Below, piece after piece: positions 1-6,543 of a DNA stretch of 6,544 nucleotides; the first letter of the stretch is position 1, and each line of letters starts with the position of its first letter. The translations under genes and the position numbers were made by a program. Source of the stretch: Verrucomicrobia bacterium UBA1731 (GTDB lineage Bacteria > Verrucomicrobiota > Kiritimatiellia > RFP12 > UBA1067); contig DCIH01000123.1 of assembly GCA_002317575.1 (NCBI GenBank), positions 4,552 through 11,095 of the forward strand, written 5' to 3'. Under the pieces are notes generated by a model that did no database searches, had not been told where the DNA came from, and saw only the letters and a program-made list of their open reading frames with translations.

Positions 1-1212
1 GTGTTCATCTGCTTCTTCCAGTCCGTGGTGGCGTACTCGGGCACGTTCGTCGCCCAATACCACGGCGCCGGGGACGCGTCGGGCGAGCGGAGAAGCTTTT
101 TCGCGGGCCTGTGGCTGACGCTGATCAGCGCCCTGTGTCTCTGGTGTCTCATTCCCGTCGGCGGCTGGATCTTCAATCTCGCCGGACACGCCGCCCATGT
201 GGTCGTCCGCGAAAAGGCCTATTATGACGTCGTCATGCTGGGCGGATTCGCCCTGTGCGGACAAATGGCCGCGAGCGGTTATTTCACGGGCCGCGGTCAT
301 ACGCGTCTCGTGTTCTGGGTGAATCTCTCGGGCAACGCCCTGAACGTGTTGCTCGACTGGGTCCTGATTTTCGGCTGCGGCCCCGTGCCCGCCTGCGGCA
401 TTTCCGGCGCCGCCTGGGCCACCGTGGCGGCGCAACTCTTCCAGATGGCCGTGTTGTGCCTCTTGGCGTGGCGGGACTGCCGCGCGGCGCGGTGCGCGCC
501 GCGCCACGGGGAGGCGCGGGAAGTCGGGCTGCGGGATCTTTTCATGAAGATGGTCCGCTACGGCGTTCCCGCCGGCGTCTACGCCGCGCTCAATCTGCTG
601 TCCTTCGCCGTCTTCGTGCTGATCACGGGCAAGGTCGGCGATATGGCGTTCGCCGTGTCCAATGCGGCGTTCACGGTGAACTACCTGCTGATCGCGCCCA
701 TCGAGGGCTTTTCCGTCGCGGGCGGCATCTTGGTGGGACAGCGCATGGGCGCGGACGATCCGGTGGAGGCGGGGCGTGCCGGCAACCGCATCGTGGTGTT
801 GTCGCTCACGTATGTGATCGTGGCCAGCGCGTCGGTGCTGTTGTTCCATCGGCCCATCATCGATTTGTTTCTGTCGGGCGGGTCTGCCGCGTCCGGTGCG
901 TTGGATGCGGCGGCGTTTCATGCGTTGGGGCTCGAGTTATTCCTGCTGATGGTGGCTTGGCAGTGTTTTGACACCGTCGACGTCGTTCTCTCCGGCACGC
1001 TCAAGGGCGCGGGAGATACGCGTTTCGTGATGATCTGGATGCTCGCGTGCGCGTTCGGCGTGTGGCTGCCGCTCGTGTTCGCGGTCTATGCGTGGCATCC
1101 CACGATGACGGCGCTGTGGGGGACGATGATCGTGTACGTGGTGTTGATGTTCGTGGGCACGGTGTGGCGTTGGACGCGCGGCCCCTGGCGCAAGATCCGT
1201 CTGATCGCGTAG
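1..1212 (+). CDS. MATE-family efflux transporter (5' partial)
   Basis: This is a membrane antiporter of the MATE (multidrug and toxic compound extrusion) family, which exports cationic drugs or metabolites in exchange for Na+ or H+ across the inner membrane. The 403 visible residues contain about ten or eleven hydrophobic segments. Family-like stretches are GTFVAQYHGAGD (14-25), NALNVLLDWVLIFG (112-125) followed by GISGAAWATV (133-142), the second-lobe region IAPIEGFSVAGGILVGQRMGA (231-251), and GTLKGAGDTRFV (332-343). MATE proteins usually have 12 helices and about 440-460 residues. The frame is already open at base 1 and the first helix is missing, so the GTG at base 1 is probably an internal Val codon and the true start lies upstream. 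It ends at TAG 1210-1212 and shows no link to the downstream glycan-type genes beyond sharing their strand. The substrate cannot be predicted. Confidence 0.93.
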   Translation: MFICFFQSVVAYSGTFVAQYHGAGDASGERRSFFAGLWLTLISALCLWCLIPVGGWIFNLAGHAAHVVVREKAYYDVVMLGGFALCGQMAASGYFTGRGHTRLVFWVNLSGNALNVLLDWVLIFGCGPVPACGISGAAWATVAAQLFQMAVLCLLAWRDCRAARCAPRHGEAREVGLRDLFMKMVRYGVPAGVYAALNLLSFAVFVLITGKVGDMAFAVSNAAFTVNYLLIAPIEGFSVAGGILVGQRMGADDPVEAGRAGNRIVVLSLTYVIVASASVLLFHRPIIDLFLSGGSAASGALDAAAFHALGLELFLLMVAWQCFDTVDVVLSGTLKGAGDTRFVMIWMLACAFGVWLPLVFAVYAWHPTMTALWGTMIVYVVLMFVGTVWRWTRGPWRKIRLIA

Positions 1213-1222
1213 AAATCGTCAT

Positions 1223-1280
1223 GACCTTGTCCGTTTTCGCGCGAGGAAGGTCCCGTCGGTTTGCAAGCACCTCCCAGGTG
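1223..1280 (+). other. Weak inverted repeats after the MATE gene, possible terminator region
   Basis: Two small inverted repeats follow the MATE stop codon: GACCTT (1223-1228) with AAGGTC (1247-1252), enclosing an 18-base loop, and CACCT (1268-1272) with AGGTG (1276-1280) around a CCC loop. Neither is followed by a T-tract, so they do not make a standard intrinsic terminator. They might end transcription weakly or be chance in GC-rich DNA. Low confidence. Confidence 0.2.
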
Positions 1281-1289
1281 GTGGGGGTG

Positions 1290-1317
1290 TTGTCCGAGCG
1301 GTCGGTTTAGTATACTA
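1290..1317 (+). promoter_or_regulatory. Putative promoter with palindromic -10 element, leaderless layout
   Basis: The only AT-rich patch in this gap is TTTAGTATACTA. It contains TATACT (1311-1316), a near-consensus sigma-70 -10 box (TATAAT), and lies inside the perfect 10-base palindrome TAGTATACTA (1308-1317). A possible -35 is TTGTCC (1290-1295), but the spacing is 15 bases, shorter than the usual 16-18. TGTTGT (1288-1293) would give 17 but fits the consensus worse. The -10 box ends at 1316, so initiation about 7 bases downstream would fall on the ATG at 1323. No Shine-Dalgarno sequence lies between. The palindrome could also serve as an operator or read as a -10 on the other strand. Confidence 0.5.
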
Positions 1318-1322
1318 CGTGC

Positions 1323-3776
1323 ATGAACGTGAAATTGTTTCTGGGGTGCGGCGCGGTGTTCGTGTCGTGCGCGATGATGGCGGTGGCCGGTCCCAAGGAC
1401 GAGCTTTCCGTCGCCTTCAACGTCCGGTTTGCTTCCTTTCCGGCGGAATGTTCGCCCGCGCCGGGCGTCGTCTGCCGCGCGGACGCCGCCGGCGACGTCT
1501 CGCTCGTCCTGAAGGGCGCGCCGGACGAAATCCTCGGCGACTGGACGATGCCCGTCGCCGCGGGCGTTTCGAAGGGCGCGTGGCACCACATCGCCTTCAA
1601 CTATTCGCTCATGCGGCGGCGCGCGTCCGTTTATCTGGACGGCCATTGGCGCTGGGAAAACGCCGATCTCGAGCTGCCGCGCTTGTCCCGCGTCGGCGAA
1701 ACCGCGGCGCGCGGCTGCACGCTCGCGGACATAAAAATGTGGCCGAACGCGCTCGAATCGGAACGCCTCGTGCCGATGGCGAAGGACGAAGCGACGGCGG
1801 CGCTCGCCGTCGTGCGCGCGGAAGCGAACGCGCTGGCGCAGTCTGGCCCCACGGCGGGGCTCGAGGCGTGGGCCGCGCGCCTGGCGGCGCTTGCGGAGAA
1901 TCTGCTGGCGACGCAGGCGTGCGCGGCGTTGCCGTCCATACCCGTCGCGTCCGTGAAGAACCTCCGGCGCGACCTCGCGCACGCCAAGACGTTCGCCGCC
2001 GCGCCGGCGGCCGCGTTGGCGAACGGCTTCGCCGTGCAGGTGACCGAGGCGCTCTCGCAGGAGCCCGTGCTGCCGCACGACATTCCCACGCGCGGTGCAT
2101 TCACGGACGAGGCGCGGATATTCATGTGTCCAAACGAAAGCGAGGCCGTGTCCATCGTCGTGCACGCGTTCCAAAAGCTCGTGGTTAAGACGGTGGCCGT
2201 CTCCGACCTGGTCGGACCGGGCGGCGCGCGCATCCCCGCCGCGCGCACGGACGTGTCGCTCGTGAAGCGCTGGTTCCGTTCCGGCGGCGCGTGGCTCTCG
2301 TACCACAACGACCGCCGCTTCCGCGTGCTCGTGCCCGATCTGCTGCTACACGACGACGACCTCATCCGCGTGGACGAGGAAGCCGCGCGCGACTACTTGC
2401 GCCTCGACTGGCCCACGGGACGCACCTATGCGGACTGTTCCGATCCGGACAAGGGATTCCTGGGCTGGAAGCCGGATCTGCCGTTCAGGGACGCCGACGT
2501 GCTCCAGCCCGTGACGATTCCCGAAGCGGGACGCAACCAGCAGCTCCTGATCACGTTCCGCGCGGAGAAGGGCGTCAAGCCCGGCGACTACCGCGGCACG
2601 GCCACGATCCGCACGGACGCCGGCGAGAAAACGGTGAAGCTCCTCGTGAAGGTGCTGCCGATCGAACTGCCGGACCAGGGTTCGCCCTACAACAACCTTG
2701 AGCGCACGTACATCACGCACGTGAATTCGATGCCGCCCGCCGAAGGCGCGACCTACGCCGAACGCGTCGCCTTCGCGAAGCGCATCATGCAGGACGCGCA
2801 CGAGCATTCGATCAACCATCTGACGGACGCGTGGGAGTCGCCCGAGTCGTCCGCCATCGCCCGCGAGGCCGGTCTCGTGCCCGACCGCATTTTCGGTTTG
2901 CCGCACGCGAAGCTGGGCGGGGGCCGTCCGCCGTATTGGCTGTGCTTCTATCCCGGTTTCGACAAGGAGGAACTCACCGCCGCCGACCGCGAGGCCGGCA
3001 TGCGCGCGGCGAAGCGCGCGTCGCTGCGCTGGAAGCGGAACTTCGACAAGAACTTCCCCGGTTCCGAACAGTGGGCGCTGTACCATTCCGAGTCGAGCGC
3101 CTGGATGACGCTTGGCTTCATGCAGGGCGAGGAGAACCCCGTGCTGCACGATCTCGGCATGCGGCTTTTCGCGCACGGGTGGGACAACAACTCGCGCTAC
3201 GCCACCGATTCGGAGGACATGCACGCGACGACGTCCATCTCCGTCGAGGAAGCGCAGCGGTGGCATTCCGCGGGCGACGAGGTGATCAACTATTCCGACC
3301 CGTTCCCGGGCAGCGAAAACCCGATGTGGTTCCGCATGCGGCCGGGCGCGATGATGTACTTCGCCGGGTTCGACGGACAGATGATGCACGGTTTCCGCCA
3401 GGGACGCACGCCTTGGAACGAATGGGCTGTGGACTGGGGCGGGGACGGCACCTACCGCAACTTCTGCCTCGCGTACCCGATGAAGGGCGGATGGATCAAG
3501 AAGCTCGCGTTCGAGGGTTTCCGCGAGGCGTTCGAGGACGTGCGCTACTACACGTGCCTGAAGCGCCTGGCGACGAAACATGTCGACTCGCCGGACAACG
3601 ACCTCCGCCGCGAGGCGAAGCGCGCGTTGCGCTGGCTGGACCGCGCCGAGCGCGACAGTTCCGACCCCGCGCTGCAGAAGACGATGCGCGACGCGCCGGA
3701 TCTGCGGATGCTGCGTGCCGGCGTCGCCGAGCGCATCTTGACGCTTCAGGACATGGCCGCCCGGAAGGGCAAATGA
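1323..3776 (+). CDS. Secreted LamG plus GH123-like (DUF4091) protein
   Basis: This is an exported glycoside-hydrolase-like protein of 817 residues. Residues 1-22 form a signal peptide (MNVK, then a hydrophobic stretch, cleavage likely after AVA). Residues about 27-152 resemble a LamG/concanavalin-A-like jelly roll, with GAWHHIAFNYS (85-95), SVYLDG (102-107) and the closing strand ADIKMWPNALESERL (135-149). An Ala-rich helical linker spans about 153-245. Residues about 262-447 resemble the GH123 N-terminal beta domain, including ESEAVSIVVHAF (272-283) and GVKPGDYRGTATI (417-429). The remainder resembles the DUF4091/GH123 barrel, ending in the characteristic CLAYPMKGGW (715-724) and FEGFREAFEDVRYY (730-743). 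GH123 enzymes are beta-N-acetylgalactosaminidases using an Asp-Glu pair. Here the likely site is YHSES (587-591), so the Asp appears replaced by Ser and the activity is doubtful. The start is fixed by the signal peptide, although no Shine-Dalgarno site precedes it. It is the first gene of a probable three-gene operon. Confidence 0.87.
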   Translation: MNVKLFLGCGAVFVSCAMMAVAGPKDELSVAFNVRFASFPAECSPAPGVVCRADAAGDVSLVLKGAPDEILGDWTMPVAAGVSKGAWHHIAFNYSLMRRRASVYLDGHWRWENADLELPRLSRVGETAARGCTLADIKMWPNALESERLVPMAKDEATAALAVVRAEANALAQSGPTAGLEAWAARLAALAENLLATQACAALPSIPVASVKNLRRDLAHAKTFAAAPAAALANGFAVQVTEALSQEPVLPHDIPTRGAFTDEARIFMCPNESEAVSIVVHAFQKLVVKTVAVSDLVGPGGARIPAARTDVSLVKRWFRSGGAWLSYHNDRRFRVLVPDLLLHDDDLIRVDEEAARDYLRLDWPTGRTYADCSDPDKGFLGWKPDLPFRDADVLQPVTIPEAGRNQQLLITFRAEKGVKPGDYRGTATIRTDAGEKTVKLLVKVLPIELPDQGSPYNNLERTYITHVNSMPPAEGATYAERVAFAKRIMQDAHEHSINHLTDAWESPESSAIAREAGLVPDRIFGLPHAKLGGGRPPYWLCFYPGFDKEELTAADREAGMRAAKRASLRWKRNFDKNFPGSEQWALYHSESSAWMTLGFMQGEENPVLHDLGMRLFAHGWDNNSRYATDSEDMHATTSISVEEAQRWHSAGDEVINYSDPFPGSENPMWFRMRPGAMMYFAGFDGQMMHGFRQGRTPWNEWAVDWGGDGTYRNFCLAYPMKGGWIKKLAFEGFREAFEDVRYYTCLKRLATKHVDSPDNDLRREAKRALRWLDRAERDSSDPALQKTMRDAPDLRMLRAGVAERILTLQDMAARKGK

Positions 3777-3790
3777 GCCGCGCGGAAAAC

Positions 3791-3797
3791 GAAAGGA
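3791..3797 (+). promoter_or_regulatory. Ribosome binding site of the lipoprotein gene
   Basis: GAAAGGA lies 7 bases before the ATG at 3805. It supports that start over the second in-frame ATG at 3811, for which the spacing would be 13. It shows that this genome uses Shine-Dalgarno initiation inside the operon, unlike the first gene. Confidence 0.6.
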
Positions 3798-3804
3798 TCT
3801 TCCC

Positions 3805-4941
3805 ATGAGAATGCATCTGGAATGTCTGCTGGCGGCGCTTGCGGTGGCGGGATGCGCCACTGCGCCGAAGAGCGTCGGATCGGCGGCGGAGAAGGAACCG
3901 TTCCTCGGCAAGAACTGCGCGGACGTCGTCTGGCGCACGCTCCCGTCCGACCCGGCCGAGGTGCGCGCCACGAGCGACTGGAACTTCAATTTCCGTCCAT
4001 ACCGGAAATCGTCCGCCGAATGGCTCGTGTCCGATCCCGCCGTGCAGCGCGCCGCCGTGCAGGGCGCGTCGACGGACGTCGACCTGACGGGCGTTTCCGT
4101 GACCTGCGACGCCGAGGGCTTCACCGTGAGCGTCCTCTGCACGGACAAGTCGCTCGCGAACGCCTACGCCACCACAAACGCGCTCGCGTCGCCCACGATC
4201 GAAATCTTCGTGATGCCGGGCGACGCGGACGTGGAGGCGATCGTGCCGCACAACATGACGGCCGGTCCGATGGCCGACATGCGCGAGTATCCGGACGTCG
4301 TGCAGGACCGCGACTTCCGCCACGTGCGCCCGTTCATGACGTGCACGGAGGACATGCTCGAAAACGCCTTCCTGTGCCGCATCCGATACGATTGGGCGGC
4401 GTTCCGCGACCGTCTGCCGATCTTCGGCGACCGTGCCGACAACTTCTGGCGGCTGAGCGTGATCCGGTGGTCCGCGGGCGGCCGCACCTGGGGCGGCGCG
4501 GTCCACCAGATTTCGCAGGCGGGCTATCTGCGCTGGCCGAAATTCACCGAAGCGCAGAAGACGGCCATTGAAGCGGCGACGCTCCGCAAGGGCTGGGCGA
4601 AGTTCAACGCGTTCATCCGCACGCCCGAGATTTCCTACGGCAATTCCTACGTCGACCCCACGGGCTGGGTCGTTCCGTTCAAGGAGACGGAGCGCGCGGC
4701 CGGCCGCACCTACGTGAACGAAAACGAAGACCCCGCGTTCCGTCCCGAGATGCTCAAGATCGTGAACGCGGGCAAGGCGCTCGGTCCTGGCATCGCCACC
4801 TTCGCCAAACGGCCGCCCGCCGAGCGCGACGCGTTTTACAAAATGGCGCAGGACAAGCTCTTCAACGTCGGCTACGACATGAAACGCGCGTACGAAAAAT
4901 ACGCCACGGAGAAGATTTTCGGACACAAGGAGGCCAAGTGA
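3805..4941 (+). CDS. Lipoprotein with probable CBM9-like domain
   Basis: A 378-residue lipoprotein. The N-terminus MRMHLECLLAALAVAGC ends in a good lipobox (V-A-G-C, lipidated Cys17). The residues after Cys are Ala-Thr rather than Asp, which points to outer-membrane sorting. Residues about 40-245 look like a beta-sandwich of the carbohydrate-binding module 9/DOMON type: a strand GFTVSVLCTD (105-114), the TIEIFVMPG segment (131-139) that matches the usual 'EiFldp' strand, and the late WRLSVIRW (215-222) and GYLRWPKF (240-247) strands. This assignment rests on pattern similarity only. The C-terminal 130 residues are mostly helical and charged, and I recognise nothing in them. It lies 28 bases after the LamG/GH123-like gene and overlaps the TPR gene by one base, so it is probably co-transcribed and may hold glycan or a partner protein at the cell surface. 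Confidence 0.82.
   Translation: MRMHLECLLAALAVAGCATAPKSVGSAAEKEPFLGKNCADVVWRTLPSDPAEVRATSDWNFNFRPYRKSSAEWLVSDPAVQRAAVQGASTDVDLTGVSVTCDAEGFTVSVLCTDKSLANAYATTNALASPTIEIFVMPGDADVEAIVPHNMTAGPMADMREYPDVVQDRDFRHVRPFMTCTEDMLENAFLCRIRYDWAAFRDRLPIFGDRADNFWRLSVIRWSAGGRTWGGAVHQISQAGYLRWPKFTEAQKTAIEAATLRKGWAKFNAFIRTPEISYGNSYVDPTGWVVPFKETERAAGRTYVNENEDPAFRPEMLKIVNAGKALGPGIATFAKRPPAERDAFYKMAQDKLFNVGYDMKRAYEKYATEKIFGHKEAK
4927..4933 (+). promoter_or_regulatory. Strong Shine-Dalgarno deciding the TPR gene start
   Basis: AAGGAGG, a near-perfect anti-16S match, sits inside the end of the lipoprotein gene. It is 7 bases from the ATG at 4941 but only 4 bases from the in-frame GTG at 4938, which favours the ATG. 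The stop and start share a base (TGATG, 4939-4943), a layout typical of translational coupling. Confidence 0.75.
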
Positions 4942-6329
4942 TGAAACCTCTCATGACGCTCGCGTGGGCGCTTTCCGTCGTTTCGGCGTTCGCGTTGGAA
5001 GGATTGGACCTCAAGAACCTCGTGCGGGAGAATTCCCGCAAAGCGGAGCTTCTCATGCGGTCGTTTTCGGCGTCCTACGGCGGCACGCCGCGCCACGCGC
5101 CCGGCAGAATCGGCGAGAAGAAGGACTTCGCCAAACTCGCCGAAGCCGCCGCCGAACTGGACAAGCTCGCTTCGCTCAAGGAGGGCGCGCCCGAGAACTG
5201 CGACCGCGCGAAGATCCGTCACCTGATGGCGCGCGCGTATTCCGAACCGCTCAACCTGCGCTTCACCCGGGAAGCGCGCGCCGCGTTCCAGGAGGCGATC
5301 GCGCTCGCGGCCAAGCCGGACGACAAGGCGCGCTACGCGTTCGACTACGCGCGCTTCGAGTACCGCGCGGCCGAGGACGACCAGCCCGAAAAGTGGGAGG
5401 ACGCGATGCGCGCGGCCTACGCGACGCCGGGTCTTTCGGCGGCGGGTAAGCTGTCGCTGCTCAAGAGCGGCGTACCTGGGATGGACTTCGAAAAGGACGG
5501 CTGGGAGGCCGTCAAGGACGAGAAGGACGTCCGCGTGCGCCGATCGTATTTCGATCATCTGCTCGTCCACACCAGCTGGCAGACGCCCACCTACGGGCTC
5601 GACCGCACCGGCACGCCGGAATACTGGCTCGAGGTGTGCGACCGCGCCATCGCGGATCTCGGCCCGAAGGAGGCCGAGGGGTTCTTCGGCAGGCGCCGCG
5701 AGTGCCTGAGGGCGCTCGGCCGCGCGGACGAAGCCGAGCGCGAGTTGTGGGAGCGTGCGCGGATGGGAGAAACCGCCAGTGCGCGCACGAGCGCGTTCTT
5801 CGCGCTCGGCGCGCACTACGAGGCGCTCGCGATGCGCTATTACGAGGTGCCTGACAAGCGTCTCATGGAGAAGGCCGTGGCGGCGTATCGGGCCGGTCTC
5901 GCGCAGGATCCCCGGAAGATCGGCAGCTGGAACCGCGAATTGATCGAGGCGATGATGCGGCTGGAGGATTACAAGGGCGTGGTCGGTCTGCTGGGGCCGA
6001 CATTCGATCCGAAGCGTCTCGATCCGTGGGTTCACCCGCTTTTGGGCGACGCCTATTACCATCTTGGCGATTGGGCGAACGCGTCACGCGTCTACGAGGC
6101 GTTCGGCGACAATCTGAAGGCCGGCGAACGGAATCCGCCGAACCGGCTCGACCGCCGCGCCAACGCGCTCTACGCGAACGGTCGCTACGAAGAGTGCCTC
6201 AAGGCCGTGGACAAATTGTCCGACTGGATGGTGTGGAAAGACCGCAAGGCGGCCTACCGCCAAAAGCTCAAAAAGCTGATCGAGGCGCAGAAGCGCGGCG
6301 AGGCCGACCCGCCTGGGTTGGTGCGTTGA
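4941..6329 (+). CDS. Exported TPR-repeat protein
   Basis: A 462-residue protein with an N-terminal signal peptide (MKPLMTLAWALSVVSAFA, cleavage likely after Ala18; no lipobox Cys), followed by an almost wholly helical, charged body. Tetratricopeptide-like repeats are visible. The clearest is LLGDAYYHLGDWANASRVYE (367-386), with the L-G-Y-G-A-Y pattern of positions 7, 8, 11, 15, 20 and 24. Another is ANALYANGRYEECLKAVDKL (407-426). More degenerate ones lie near 250-273 and 284-324, the latter ending AVAAYRAGLAQDP. Residues 109-122 may belong to a further repeat. TPR domains act as protein-protein scaffolds, so a periplasmic scaffold for the products of the two upstream genes is a reasonable inference. 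No catalytic motif was seen. The partner is unknown. An upstream in-frame GTG at 4938 would add one residue. Confidence 0.84.
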   Translation: MKPLMTLAWALSVVSAFALEGLDLKNLVRENSRKAELLMRSFSASYGGTPRHAPGRIGEKKDFAKLAEAAAELDKLASLKEGAPENCDRAKIRHLMARAYSEPLNLRFTREARAAFQEAIALAAKPDDKARYAFDYARFEYRAAEDDQPEKWEDAMRAAYATPGLSAAGKLSLLKSGVPGMDFEKDGWEAVKDEKDVRVRRSYFDHLLVHTSWQTPTYGLDRTGTPEYWLEVCDRAIADLGPKEAEGFFGRRRECLRALGRADEAERELWERARMGETASARTSAFFALGAHYEALAMRYYEVPDKRLMEKAVAAYRAGLAQDPRKIGSWNRELIEAMMRLEDYKGVVGLLGPTFDPKRLDPWVHPLLGDAYYHLGDWANASRVYEAFGDNLKAGERNPPNRLDRRANALYANGRYEECLKAVDKLSDWMVWKDRKAAYRQKLKKLIEAQKRGEADPPGLVR

Positions 6330-6332
6330 TAG

Positions 6333-6353
6333 GGCGTGCGCGCCGCGCACGCC
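6333..6353 (+). terminator. 9-bp perfect hairpin after the TPR gene
   Basis: GGCGTGCGC (6333-6341) pairs perfectly with GCGCACGCC (6345-6353) around a 3-base loop, beginning 3 bases after the TGA stop. The stem is very stable, but no T-tract follows on either strand. It could be a Rho-aided or unconventional terminator, or an mRNA 3'-end stabiliser. Confidence 0.4.
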
Positions 6354-6368
6354 GCATGCGGTCCCAGA

Positions 6369-6385
6369 CAGTTCGTCCCGAACTG
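6369..6385. terminator. 7-bp perfect hairpin between convergent gene ends
   Basis: CAGTTCG (6369-6375) pairs with CGAACTG (6379-6385) around the loop TCC. It lies between the TPR gene stop and the stop of the possible minus-strand frame, so it could serve either direction as a terminator element. There is no T-tract on either strand. Confidence 0.35.
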
Positions 6386-6396
6386 CGGATTGTCAC

Positions 6397-6543
6397 CTAC
6401 CCTGTCCTGCGCCGCGCCCAAGGGGGCGGTTCCGCTTCGCGATGCATCCGCGCCTCCTTCTTCGCGCGCTGTTCAAGCGTTCGCTCAACGGTAAGCGCGA
6501 ACCACGCGAAGCCGGGGCCGGTGATTTCAATCAGACGCTTCAC
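6397..6543 (-). CDS. Possible 3' end of a minus-strand gene, hypothetical
   Basis: On the minus strand a frame is open from the window edge to a TAG at 6399-6397, giving 48 residues that begin VKRLIEITGPGFAWFALTVE and continue with a charged, probably helical stretch (RTLEQRAKKEARMHREAE) and a Pro/Arg-rich tail ending WARRRTG. About 73 percent of its codons end in G or C, consistent with coding use here, and the residue pattern looks more protein-like than the plus-strand frame over the same bases. The gene would continue beyond the window and converge on the operon. No family is recognised. It might also be a chance open frame in GC-rich DNA. Confidence 0.35.
   Translation of the reverse strand: MKRLIEITGPGFAWFALTVERTLEQRAKKEARMHREAEPPPWARRRTG

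Noticed and set aside
1..3. GTG at base 1 as the true start of the transporter.
   Set aside because: The first transmembrane helix of the MATE fold is missing and the frame is open at the edge, so the gene most likely begins upstream of the window.
1319..2188. A 289-codon plus-strand frame starting just before the LamG/GH123-like gene start.
   Set aside because: It overlaps the real gene in another frame, is dominated by Arg and Gly, and lacks the signal peptide and LamG strands seen in the 1323 frame.
1086..2306. A 406-codon minus-strand frame across the MATE end and the start of the LamG gene.
   Set aside because: It runs through the promoter-like gap and both genes, is extremely Arg/His-rich and has no recognisable motif. 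It is a shadow frame.
2346..4926. Very long open frames on the minus strand (600 codons over 2346-4148 and 476 codons over 3496-4926).
   Set aside because: They lie opposite three well-supported plus-strand genes, are rich in Arg, His, Val and Ala as expected for antisense frames of GC-rich DNA, show no domain or signal peptide, and cross gene boundaries.
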